Source of the DNA: Thiomargarita sp.
GTDB taxonomy: Bacteria > Pseudomonadota > Gammaproteobacteria > Beggiatoales > Beggiatoaceae
Direction of reading: 5' to 3'
NCBI GenBank assembly: GCA_030635005.1
Contig: DAOVZS010000007.1
Coordinates: forward strand, 1-23,930
DNA length: 23,930 nt
Shown here piece after piece: positions 1-6,898 of the stretch. The notes under the pieces were generated by a model. The model worked only from the letters and a program-made list of their open reading frames with translations, ran no database searches and was not told the origin of the DNA. The position numbers and the translations under genes were made by a program. Position 1 is the first letter of the stretch. Each line of letters opens with the position of its first letter.

Positions 1-1137
1 GTCATTTTAATGGATGAAGTGGATGCGTTAATTGGAGATGGATTGTTGTCAGTATTACGCCAATTACGTTCGGGTTATAGTCAACGTCCCGAAAATTTTC
101 CACAGGCCTTATGTTTAATAGGATTACGTGATATTCGAGATTATCGTATTTTTTCAGACAGTACACAAGATTACGTCATTGGCGGTTCTGCTTTTAATAT
201 AAAAGAGAAATCGATACGTTTACAAGATTTCACTTTTGAACAAATTCAAGAATTATACGATCAACATACCCAAGCAACAGGTCACATCTTTAGTCAAGAA
301 TCTTTGCAACACATTTATCATCTCACACAAGGGCAACCGTGGTTAGTCAATGCTTTCGGACGAGAATTGTGTTTTGATGAACATGCGCTTGATTGGAGCA
401 AAGAGGTGACTAAGGCAGATATAGACACTGTGGCAGAAATTCTAATCAAACGACGTGATGTCCATTTAGATCAATTAGCCGATAAATTAACAGAACCCCG
501 TGTCGCTAGAATTATAGAATCCATTTTAATCGGTGAAGATAATAAAGAAATCACCGAATATCTCAGTGAAGATCAACAATATTTAATAGATTTAGGCCTC
601 ATTCGTTCTGGTAAACAAGGTTTAGAAATCGCCAATCCCATTTATCAAGAGATTATTCCCAGAGAACTCACCTCATATAGAGAAGGCATGCTGGGTATTA
701 ATCCCCAATGGTATGTGTTACCCAATGGAAAATTAGACATTGATAAAGTATTAAGCACTTATATTGAATTTTACAAACAACATAGCGAGATGCTCACAAG
801 ACGTAAAACCTATTCAGAAGCAGCCCATCACCTACTTTTCATGGCATGGCTACAACGCATCGTCAATGGCGGAGGACATATTAGCCGAGAATATGCCGCT
901 GGCTTAGGACGACTTGATTTATGCATAGAATTTGCAAATGAACGCTTTGCCTTTGAATTAAAACTCAGTAGAAACAACGCCCTAACATTAGGCACACTCC
1001 AACTGACAGAATATTTAGACAAACTCAGTTTAGAGACAGGCTGGTTAATCATTTTTAGTCGGGGCAAAATTACAGATTGGGACAAAGTAGGCAAAATGGA
1101 AGCGGTGAATAATAGAATCACAGTGATCTGGATGTAG
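1..1137 (+). CDS. AAA-type ATPase with C-terminal PD-(D/E)XK-like domain (5' end outside window)
   Basis: The reading frame is open from base 1, so the gene begins upstream and its P-loop is not visible. The first residues, VILMDEVD, form a Walker B motif (hydrophobic strand followed by DE), which supports an ATPase core. The region around residues 70-220 is helical and resembles the lid/winged part of AAA-like proteins of the AAA_35/PDDEXK_9 type. Near the C-terminus, GRLDLCIE followed by FAFELKL gives the D...ExK spacing of a PD-(D/E)XK nuclease fold, with a further predicted strand at WLIIFSRG. Such ATPase-nuclease fusions are common in Beggiatoa-like bacteria and cyanobacteria, and their role is not settled; mobile-element or defence functions have been proposed. 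It is convergent with bamB. The domain reading is fairly secure, the function is not. Confidence 0.8.
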   Translation, partial: VILMDEVDALIGDGLLSVLRQLRSGYSQRPENFPQALCLIGLRDIRDYRIFSDSTQDYVIGGSAFNIKEKSIRLQDFTFEQIQELYDQHTQATGHIFSQESLQHIYHLTQGQPWLVNAFGRELCFDEHALDWSKEVTKADIDTVAEILIKRRDVHLDQLADKLTEPRVARIIESILIGEDNKEITEYLSEDQQYLIDLGLIRSGKQGLEIANPIYQEIIPRELTSYREGMLGINPQWYVLPNGKLDIDKVLSTYIEFYKQHSEMLTRRKTYSEAAHHLLFMAWLQRIVNGGGHISREYAAGLGRLDLCIEFANERFAFELKLSRNNALTLGTLQLTEYLDKLSLETGWLIIFSRGKITDWDKVGKMEAVNNRITVIWM

Positions 1138-1141
1138 CGAT

Positions 1142-1180
1142 TGTGCCTGTGACTCTAAAACCTGCTAGATCGCAGGCACA
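1142..1180. repeat. Inverted repeat between convergent genes
   Basis: Arms TGTGCCTGTGA (1142-1152) and TCGCAGGCACA (1170-1180) are complementary at 10 of 11 positions around a 17-nt loop. A competing smaller hairpin, CCTGC/GCAGG (1161-1176), lies partly inside it. No T-run follows on either strand, so it is not a typical intrinsic terminator. It may be an intergenic palindromic repeat or a 3'-end stabiliser. Confidence 0.5.
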
Positions 1181-1195
1181 AACACAACCACCTTA

Positions 1196-1229
1196 TAAAA
1201 TGACACAAGTTTATATCATTTTATTTTTC
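1196..1229 (+). terminator. Possible weak terminator of the ATPase-nuclease gene
   Basis: TAAAATGA (1196-1203) pairs with TCATTTTA (1216-1223), giving an 8-bp stem and a 12-nt loop, followed by TTTTT on the + strand. The stem is AT-rich and therefore weak. The T-run lies inside the 3' end of convergent bamB. The position fits a terminator for the upstream + strand gene. Confidence 0.35.
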
Positions 1230-2369
1230 TGCAGCTAACGCTTCGGGACGTAAGGCAACAATATAGCCACTACTATCAGATACAATTAACATATCATTCA
1301 CGACTATAGGGGGAACGGTAATGGCGGCTTCCATCGCATAACGAGCCACGATTTCTCCATCGGAACGTCGCATCCAATGCACGTATCCTTCAAAATCACC
1401 GATTACAATATAATCTCCCATATTAACAGGAGCCGTCAATGTGCGAAATTGTAATGCCTTTTGTGTCCATAAATCTTCACCAGATTCACGGTCAAGTGCC
1501 CAAATATGACTTTTAGGGTCGGTGATATAAAGAAAATTATAATCCGCCCCTATCCCAGCATAAGAGGGTATTTTTCTTTCCCATACCTGCTTTTTCGGGA
1601 TTAAATCGATCGCCACTGTCCCATTTTGATAATTGCTGACATACAAAATATCATCAATCAACAAGGGATCGGCATCAATATCCACCATACGCTCTAAGGC
1701 ATTACGCCCTTTTGATACAAAAAGTGCCGCTTCCCAAAGTACTTTGCCCGTTTTCAATTCTAAGCCTGCTATTTTGCCATTATCAAATCCTGCAATAATT
1801 TCTTCATTTTTGATAATCGGTGTACTGGTACCTCGTAAACTGAGTAAGGGAACATTATTACGTTCATACACCCATAAACGTTTCCCCGTTTTACTGTTTA
1901 AGCCAAACAATTTACCATCAATGGTTCGTACGACAACAACCCCTTGACTGATACGCGGTTTTGCCAAGACTTCACTGGTAACCAGTATACGCCATTGTTC
2001 AGAACCATCCGCTTCTGATAAAGCAATCACATGACCTTTTAAACTGCCCACCAAGACTAAACCTTCACCGATACTAGGTCCTGCAGAAAGGGGTAAATCT
2101 AATGCGTTGGACCATACCTGTTTGTCCTTATTAAACGCTTGTACCTGCCCTTCTGGTGTGGCGGTAAAGAGATGCTTTTGATGAAATACGGGTGCAAGCT
2201 TAAGATAAGCTTTTTCAGTATCTCCCTCAATCTCAATACGCCACAAGGTTTTTAACGTTAAATGAGGTGTCAATTCAAGTAAAGGCTCAGGTCTATTTTC
2301 CTTTATCACATCATCGCCGCAACCACTTAATATCATGAACGTATACAGTAATACGATATATTTACGCAT
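1221..2369 (-). CDS. bamB: Outer membrane protein assembly factor BamB
   Basis: This 382-residue lipoprotein is the beta-propeller subunit of the BAM complex, which folds beta-barrel proteins into the outer membrane. The N-terminus MRKYIVLLYTFMILSGC is a lipoprotein signal peptide with a lipobox ending at Cys17. Residue +2 is Gly, which is compatible with outer-membrane sorting. The rest consists of repeated PQQ-type blades, recognisable by the recurring pattern LxxxTGKxLW (for example SKTGKRLWVYE, LKTGKVLWEA, RESGEDLWTQ). Length matches the family (about 390). It starts 6 nt after the YfgM-like gene, and the order hisS, yfgM, bamB is the usual gammaproteobacterial one, so the three are probably co-transcribed. 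The next gene of that cluster in many species (der) is absent. Confidence 0.95.
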   Translation of the reverse strand: MRKYIVLLYTFMILSGCGDDVIKENRPEPLLELTPHLTLKTLWRIEIEGDTEKAYLKLAPVFHQKHLFTATPEGQVQAFNKDKQVWSNALDLPLSAGPSIGEGLVLVGSLKGHVIALSEADGSEQWRILVTSEVLAKPRISQGVVVVRTIDGKLFGLNSKTGKRLWVYERNNVPLLSLRGTSTPIIKNEEIIAGFDNGKIAGLELKTGKVLWEAALFVSKGRNALERMVDIDADPLLIDDILYVSNYQNGTVAIDLIPKKQVWERKIPSYAGIGADYNFLYITDPKSHIWALDRESGEDLWTQKALQFRTLTAPVNMGDYIVIGDFEGYVHWMRRSDGEIVARYAMEAAITVPPIVVNDMLIVSDSSGYIVALRPEALAAEK

Positions 2370-2375
2370 AAACAG

Positions 2376-3239
2376 TTAGTCTAAAGGTATCGTCATTTCT
2401 TGTGGGGTAGTTTCAATGAAGGGAACGACAATTTGAGGCTCTGTGGTATCAGTGATGGGTATTATGACTTCTGGTTTGGGTGTTGCAACCACTGGAACTG
2501 CTACTTCTGGAGTGATTGTTTCGATGACAAGTCCTTCTGGCATTGTTGTTTCTACGGAAATAAGAGTCTCTGTTGTCTGAAATGCTGGTATTTTGGCTTC
2601 AATACGGTCTGCTTTTTTGACCCCTAAATTATCCAGTTTCATTTGTACCCATTCAGCATGTTGCCCACTTAACAAGGGAATGGCTTGAGTATACGCACTT
2701 CTAGCCGCCTCACTTCTAGCCTGTGCAAGTGCAATATCTCCTTGTATTTCGGCATAAGCCCCCCCAAAAGTACCCACCTCAACACCCGTGATAAGCGTAG
2801 TTGTTGCAACTAATTTATCTTGTGATAATAAAATCCGTGCCTTACGTAAACGGGCAATGTGAGCCAACTCAGGGAGACTACTATTCTCTATCACCCATTG
2901 TAAACGGGCATGACTGCTCTCAATATCCTCATTTTCAAAATCTTTATGGGCCATATTTAAGGCAGCAAATAGGGCATAAGGACTATTACTGTGTTGTGAT
3001 AACAGTTGACCTGATATCTGACGTGCTTGCATCATATCGTCTTGTTCCAAAGACAATAAGACTTGTTCATACATTGTAGAAGCGATTAATGCTTCTTGTT
3101 CTGTATGAGTTTGCCAATAACGCCAACCTCCTAATAATCCAAAACCTATCAGTACACCCAGAAAAATAGAAAGGCCATTTTCTTTCCACCATTTCTTAAG
3201 TGCTTCAACTTGTTCTTCTTCAGTTTCGTAAGTGGCCAC
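2376..3239 (-). CDS. YfgM-like periplasmic TPR ancillary protein with a Pro/Thr-rich tail
   Basis: This 287-residue protein of the YfgM/Tpr_21 family is anchored in the inner membrane and exposes TPRs to the periplasm. In E. coli YfgM works with PpiD at the Sec translocon. The N-terminus reads ETEEEQVEALKKWWKENG, followed by one membrane segment (about residues 24-42, SIFLGVLIGFGLLGGW); this EEQ..ALK.WW...G opening is typical of the family. Helical repeats cover about residues 50-205. E. coli YfgM is about 206 residues, so this one carries an extra tail of about 70 residues (from about 215). The tail is rich in Pro, Val, Thr and Glu, with recurring phrases such as PEVAVPVV, PEVIIPI, PQIVVPF and PQEMTIPL. 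It lies between hisS (17 nt upstream) and bamB (6 nt downstream). Confidence 0.85.
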   Translation of the reverse strand: MATYETEEEQVEALKKWWKENGLSIFLGVLIGFGLLGGWRYWQTHTEQEALIASTMYEQVLLSLEQDDMMQARQISGQLLSQHSNSPYALFAALNMAHKDFENEDIESSHARLQWVIENSSLPELAHIARLRKARILLSQDKLVATTTLITGVEVGTFGGAYAEIQGDIALAQARSEAARSAYTQAIPLLSGQHAEWVQMKLDNLGVKKADRIEAKIPAFQTTETLISVETTMPEGLVIETITPEVAVPVVATPKPEVIIPITDTTEPQIVVPFIETTPQEMTIPLD

Positions 3240-3256
3240 AAAATTTCCTTTCTTGG

Positions 3257-4546
3257 TTAATTTATATTTATTAATGGACTCAGATAATCTATTAACTCGG
3301 ATTGTGTCATGGATATTTGTGGCTTTTTATCACGCAAATATTTCAAAGTAATTTGCTGTGTAGTCAGTTCATCCTCACCAAGTATTAGTGCCATCAGTGC
3401 CCCACTTTTGTCAGCACGTTTAAACTGACTTTTAAAACTGCCCCCGCCACAATGTGTCAATAAACGCAGTTTGGGCAAAGCATCTCGTAAAAATTCTGCT
3501 AATTTAAAACCATATTGTGCCGTTTTATCACCCACCATAATAAGATAAAGATGCGGTGTATAACGAGGCACGTCTTTTTCAGAGAGTAATAAAACAAGCC
3601 GTTCAATACCCAACGCAAATCCAACAGCAGGGGTTGCATGTCCCCCTTGTTGTGCTACGAGAGTATCATAACGTCCACCTGCACACACGGTACCCTGTGA
3701 CCCCAAACTCTGCGTCACCCATTCAAATACCGTGTGATTATAATAATCTAATCCCCGTACTAAACGCGGATTAACGCAATACGTTATCCCCATACTATCA
3801 AGCAATTGTTTCAAAACATTAAAATGATCTAATGATTCTGTATCCAAATGTGCTAATAATTGTGGTGCAGCCTCAATGAGTGCTTGTAATTCGGGATTTT
3901 TACTATCCAGAATCCGTAAAGGATTGCTTTTCAAACGTCGTTGGCTATCAGCATCTAAATCATTATAATGATCAGAAAAATAATGGACTAATTGTTCACG
4001 ATAAGTCGCACGCTCTGAGGAAGATCCCAGCGAGTTGATATGCAATTCTAAATCATTGAGACCCAATATTTTCCAAAAACGTGCAGTCATCACTATTATT
4101 TCAGCATCAATATCAGGTCCTGCTAAGCCATATACTTCAGCACCGATTTGATAAAATTGTCGATAACGTCCTTTTTGAGGATTTTCATGACGAAACATGG
4201 GACCCATATACCATAAACGTTGTATCTGATTATACAACAAACCATGTTGAATACCTGCCCGAACACATCCGACGGTGCCTTCTGGACGTAAGGTTAAACT
4301 ATCTGACTGCCCCCGTTTATCAGGACGATCCAGAAATGTAAACATTTCTTTTTCAACAATATCAGTGACTTCACCGATAGCACGATTAAATAATTCTGTT
4401 CTTTCTAATAAGGGGAGACGGATCTCTTGATAGCTATAAGATTCTAATACATGACGAATGTTGCGTTCAATATAATGCCAAATAGGCGTGTGCATGGGGA
4501 GAATATCATTCATCCCTTTGATAGCTTGAATAGATTTTTTAGACAA
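3257..4546 (-). CDS. hisS: Histidyl-tRNA synthetase
   Basis: This 429-residue class II aminoacyl-tRNA synthetase charges tRNA-His in the cytoplasm; the length is normal (E. coli 424). All family signatures are present in order: the motif 1 region near EIRLPLLERTELF, TLRPEGT, motif 2 as FRHENPQKGRYRQFYQ, the histidine-specific loops GLDYYNHTVFEW and AGGRYDTL, and motif 3 as GFALGIERLVLLL. The C-terminal anticodon-binding domain follows from about residue 330. The start (MSKKSIQAIKGMNDILP) places the conserved KGMNDILP at the expected position. It is transcribed ahead of the yfgM-like gene and bamB. The 65-nt gap after tadA is very AT-rich and includes a run of about 10 T on the minus strand, so hisS may have its own promoter, although no convincing -35/-10 pair was found. 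Confidence 0.97.
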   Translation of the reverse strand: MSKKSIQAIKGMNDILPMHTPIWHYIERNIRHVLESYSYQEIRLPLLERTELFNRAIGEVTDIVEKEMFTFLDRPDKRGQSDSLTLRPEGTVGCVRAGIQHGLLYNQIQRLWYMGPMFRHENPQKGRYRQFYQIGAEVYGLAGPDIDAEIIVMTARFWKILGLNDLELHINSLGSSSERATYREQLVHYFSDHYNDLDADSQRRLKSNPLRILDSKNPELQALIEAAPQLLAHLDTESLDHFNVLKQLLDSMGITYCVNPRLVRGLDYYNHTVFEWVTQSLGSQGTVCAGGRYDTLVAQQGGHATPAVGFALGIERLVLLLSEKDVPRYTPHLYLIMVGDKTAQYGFKLAEFLRDALPKLRLLTHCGGGSFKSQFKRADKSGALMALILGEDELTTQQITLKYLRDKKPQISMTQSELIDYLSPLININ

Positions 4547-4611
4547 ATGTACAATCCTTAATTATAGATTTAGTAAATTATCTATCATTATAAAAAAAAA
4601 ATCAGAAAATT

Positions 4612-5079
4612 TCAGCTCCGTGCACGCTTTTCCTTAAAAAAATGTGTTAAACACGTTTCACATTCCTGTGCTAAGACCCCGCTGATACAATCAATTTCAT
4701 GATTATGACGACTATCTCTTAAAATATCAAAACGACTGCCGGCTGCGCCTGCCTTATGATCATAAGCCCCAAATACCACACGTTGTACACGTGCATTAAG
4801 AATAGCACCCGCACACATCGTACACGGTTCAAGCGTGACATATAACGTGGTATTCAATAATCGGTAATTATTTAAATGGCGTGCTGCGTTACGTAACGCA
4901 ATAATTTCAGCATGTGCTGTCGGGTCATGGGTGCTAATAGGCTGATTCCATCCCTCTGAAATACACGTATTTCCTAGTATGATAAGGGCACCGACCGGTA
5001 CTTCTCCTAGATTTGCAGCACGTTCCGCAAGATGTAATGCGTGACGCATCCATTTTTGATCCGTATGATTTAAAAACAT
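4612..5079 (-). CDS. tadA: tRNA-specific adenosine deaminase TadA
   Basis: This 155-residue zinc deaminase converts adenosine-34 to inosine in tRNA-Arg(ACG), an essential wobble modification. The catalytic zinc motif is complete: HAE (His56, Glu58) within PTAHAEIIALRNAARH, and PCTMC (Cys86, Cys89) within TLEPCTMCAGAI. The family-typical GEVPVGAL (residues 25-32) and SRFDIL near the C-terminus separate it from guanine and cytosine deaminases. Length is close to the usual 150-170. The chosen ATG gives the common MRHAL..AERA opening at residues 11-22. No clear Shine-Dalgarno sequence precedes it. It lies upstream of hisS on the same strand and diverges from the tRNA-Phe gene. Confidence 0.95.
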   Translation of the reverse strand: MFLNHTDQKWMRHALHLAERAANLGEVPVGALIILGNTCISEGWNQPISTHDPTAHAEIIALRNAARHLNNYRLLNTTLYVTLEPCTMCAGAILNARVQRVVFGAYDHKAGAAGSRFDILRDSRHNHEIDCISGVLAQECETCLTHFFKEKRARS

Positions 5080-5140
5080 TGTAAAAACAAAGAGATATCC
5101 TCATATACCTAAAAAAAATAAAAAAAATATACCAAAAGGC

Positions 5141-5169
5141 TTGACATTCGTTTATTAACATTATAAACT
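5141..5169 (+). promoter_or_regulatory. Sigma-70 promoter of tRNA-Phe
   Basis: A perfect -35 box TTGACA (5141-5146) is followed at 17 bp by TAAACT (5164-5169); the alternative -10 TATAAA (5162-5167) would leave only 15 bp. The tRNA begins 21 nt downstream, as expected for a short leader. An inverted repeat GTTTAT/ATAAAC (5150-5155, 5163-5168) overlaps the spacer and -10 region; it may be coincidental. Confidence 0.6.
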
Positions 5170-5190
5170 GCTTGTCATCTTAATAATATT

Positions 5191-5266
5191 GGTCGGGTAG
5201 CTCAGTCGGTAGAGCAAAGGACTGAAAATCCTTGTGTCGAGTGTTCGATTCACTCTCCGACCACCA
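5191..5266 (+). tRNA. tRNA-Phe (anticodon GAA)
   Basis: This is a 76-nt cloverleaf. The acceptor stem GGTCGGG (5191-5197) pairs with TCCGACC with one G-U, followed by discriminator A5263 and an encoded CCA (5264-5266). The anticodon loop CTGAAAA carries GAA at 5224-5226, which is numbering 34-36 from the first base. The T arm contains GTTCGATT. No T-rich hairpin follows immediately. It stands alone between divergent tadA and glnA. Confidence 0.97.
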
Positions 5267-5331
5267 TTTCTATATTCAAATCCCTTTCTCCCATTTCATT
5301 TTCTATCAAGACATGCCAAAAAATAGTTTTA

Positions 5332-5375
5332 TATTTCTATATAATCATTTACTTATATATGGTGTTATAGAAATA
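5332..5375. promoter_or_regulatory. 11-bp inverted repeat upstream of the glnA promoter
   Basis: TATTTCTATAA (5332-5342) and TTATAGAAATA (5365-5375) are perfectly complementary and separated by 22 nt. The right arm ends 8 nt before the proposed -35 box of glnA. The position suits a regulator-binding site, but the sequence is AT-only apart from one C/G pair per arm and does not match the NtrC consensus. It could be fortuitous in such AT-rich DNA. Confidence 0.3.
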
Positions 5376-5383
5376 CATTATTT

Positions 5384-5412
5384 TTAGCATAGTTTATACT
5401 AAATATTATACT
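5384..5412 (+). promoter_or_regulatory. Likely sigma-70 promoter of glnA
   Basis: TTAGCA (5384-5389; 4 of 6 matches to TTGACA) is followed after 17 bp by TATACT (5407-5412; 5 of 6). A second TATACT lies at 5395-5400. The glnA ATG is 29 nt further on, preceded by AAGGT. No convincing sigma-54 -24/-12 element was found in the 175-nt gap. Confidence 0.5.
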
Positions 5413-5441
5413 TTTAAAGCACAACCGATAAGGTAGAGACA

Positions 5442-6851
5442 ATGTCTAGTGAAGACGTATTAAAAACAATTCAAGAAAAAGAAGTCAAATTTGTTGATCT
5501 GCGTTTTACAGATACCCTAGGGAAAGAACAACATCTCACAGTACTGGCTGATATGGTTGATGAAGATTTTTTTGAAGAAGGTAAAATGTTTGATGGCTCA
5601 TCCATTGCAGGTTGGAAAGGCATCAATGAATCTGACATGATTTTAATGCCAGAAACTTATACTGCTGTACTCGATCCCTTCACTGATGACATGACTTTAA
5701 ACCTACGCTGTGATGTGATTGAACCCACCACCATGCAAGGTTATGAGCGTGATCCCCGTTCTTTGGCAAAACGAGCCGAAAATTACTTAAAGTCCACGGG
5801 CATTGCAGATACAGCTTATTTTGGTCCTGAAAATGAATTTTTCATTTTTGATGACGTGCGTTGGGGAACCGACATTCACGGTTCATTTTACAAGATCGAT
5901 TCACAAGAAGCCGGTTGGAATTCTGAAAAAGTATATGAAGATGGTAATCTTGGACATCGTCCTTCCTTAAAAGGAGGTTATTTTCCAGTACCTCCTGTGG
6001 ATTCACAGCATGATATCCGTTCTGCAATGTGTTTAACAATGGCAGAAATGGGCTTAAAAACAGAAGTGCATCATCATGAAGTGGCTACCGCGGGACAAGC
6101 TGAAATCGGTGCATATTTCAATACCTTAGTTAAAAAAGCTGATGAAGTACAATTACTTAAATATGTCGTGATGAATGTCGCTTATGGTTATGGGAAATCT
6201 GCGACATTTATGCCCAAACCGCTTGTAGGTGATAATGGGAATGGTATGCATGTGCATCAGTCTTTAACCAAAGACGGTAAAAATATTTTTGCAGGTGATA
6301 AATACGTCAATATTTCACAATCAGCCTTATATTATATTGGTGGTATTCTTAAACATGCACGTGCTATCAATGCTTTCAGCAATGCCAGCACCAACAGTTA
6401 TAAACGGCTTATACCTGGTTTTGAAGCCCCTACACTGTTAGCGTATTCTGCTCGTAATCGCTCTGCTGCAATACGTATTCCACATGTCACCAATCCTAAG
6501 GGCAGCCGTATTGAAATACGTTTTCCAGATTCTACTGCGAATCCCTATTTTGCTTTTTCTGCCATGTTAATGGCTGGTTTGGATGGGATTCAAAATAAAA
6601 TTGATCCCGGTGAAGCCATGGATAAGAATTTGTATGACTTGCCCCCTGAATTGGAAAAAAACATTCCCACCGTGTGTTTGTCTTTTGATCAAGCTTTAGA
6701 AGCACTGGATAAGGATCGTGAATTCTTATTAGCAGGTGGTGTATTTACAAATGATCTGATTGATGCCTATATCGCATTAAAAATGGAAGAAGTCATACGT
6801 TTGCGTATGACTACTCATCCAGTCGAATTTGATATGTATTATAGTTTATAA
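5442..6851 (+). CDS. glnA: Glutamine synthetase type I (adenylylatable)
   Basis: This 469-residue enzyme has exactly the length of E. coli GlnA. It condenses ammonia and glutamate to glutamine with ATP as a cytoplasmic dodecamer. Conserved elements in order: the GSI N-terminal beta-grasp with FDGSSIAGWKGI, the catalytic FGPENEFFIFD, HHHEVATAGQ.EI, the ATP-binding NGNGMHVHQSL, and RNRSAAIRIP. NLYDLPPE carries Tyr398 (397 without the initiator Met), the AMP-modification site, so it should be GSI-beta type under GlnE control. A GlnB/GlnE/NtrC circuit is inferred, as none of these genes is in the window. It has its own upstream promoter. A hairpin and the alpha-glucan phosphorylase gene follow after 47 nt. 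Confidence 0.98.
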   Translation: MSSEDVLKTIQEKEVKFVDLRFTDTLGKEQHLTVLADMVDEDFFEEGKMFDGSSIAGWKGINESDMILMPETYTAVLDPFTDDMTLNLRCDVIEPTTMQGYERDPRSLAKRAENYLKSTGIADTAYFGPENEFFIFDDVRWGTDIHGSFYKIDSQEAGWNSEKVYEDGNLGHRPSLKGGYFPVPPVDSQHDIRSAMCLTMAEMGLKTEVHHHEVATAGQAEIGAYFNTLVKKADEVQLLKYVVMNVAYGYGKSATFMPKPLVGDNGNGMHVHQSLTKDGKNIFAGDKYVNISQSALYYIGGILKHARAINAFSNASTNSYKRLIPGFEAPTLLAYSARNRSAAIRIPHVTNPKGSRIEIRFPDSTANPYFAFSAMLMAGLDGIQNKIDPGEAMDKNLYDLPPELEKNIPTVCLSFDQALEALDKDREFLLAGGVFTNDLIDAYIALKMEEVIRLRMTTHPVEFDMYYSL

Positions 6852-6859
6852 CGACGTTG

Positions 6860-6883
6860 TTAGGGACGTGCCAGCGTCCCTAA
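6860..6883. repeat. Perfect 9-bp hairpin between glnA and the glucan phosphorylase gene (REP-like)
   Basis: TTAGGGACG (6860-6868), loop TGCCAG, CGTCCCTAA (6875-6883). No T-run follows, so it is not a classical terminator. Its core ACGTGCCAGCGT (6866-6877) matches ACGCGCCAGCGT in the hairpin at 15325-15336 at 11 of 12 positions, while the outer stem bases differ in a compensated way. A shared palindromic repeat family is therefore likely. It may separate glnA expression from the downstream gene or protect the glnA mRNA 3' end. Confidence 0.6.
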
Positions 6884-6898
6884 TCTAGGAAAAGGAAC

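Noticed and set aside
1142..1180. Bidirectional intrinsic terminator between the ATPase gene and bamB
   Set aside because: Good stem but no T-run on either side and a 17-nt loop; kept only as an inverted repeat.
2400..2627. Open frame opposite the YfgM-like gene tail
   Set aside because: It is a by-product of the repetitive Pro/Val/Thr codons on the other strand; Cys/Phe/Trp-rich composition is not protein-like.
5281..5441. NtrC or sigma-54 site before glnA
   Set aside because: TGGTGT at 5360-5365 is only a half-match to the NtrC half-site, and no TGGC-N7-TGC pair is present.
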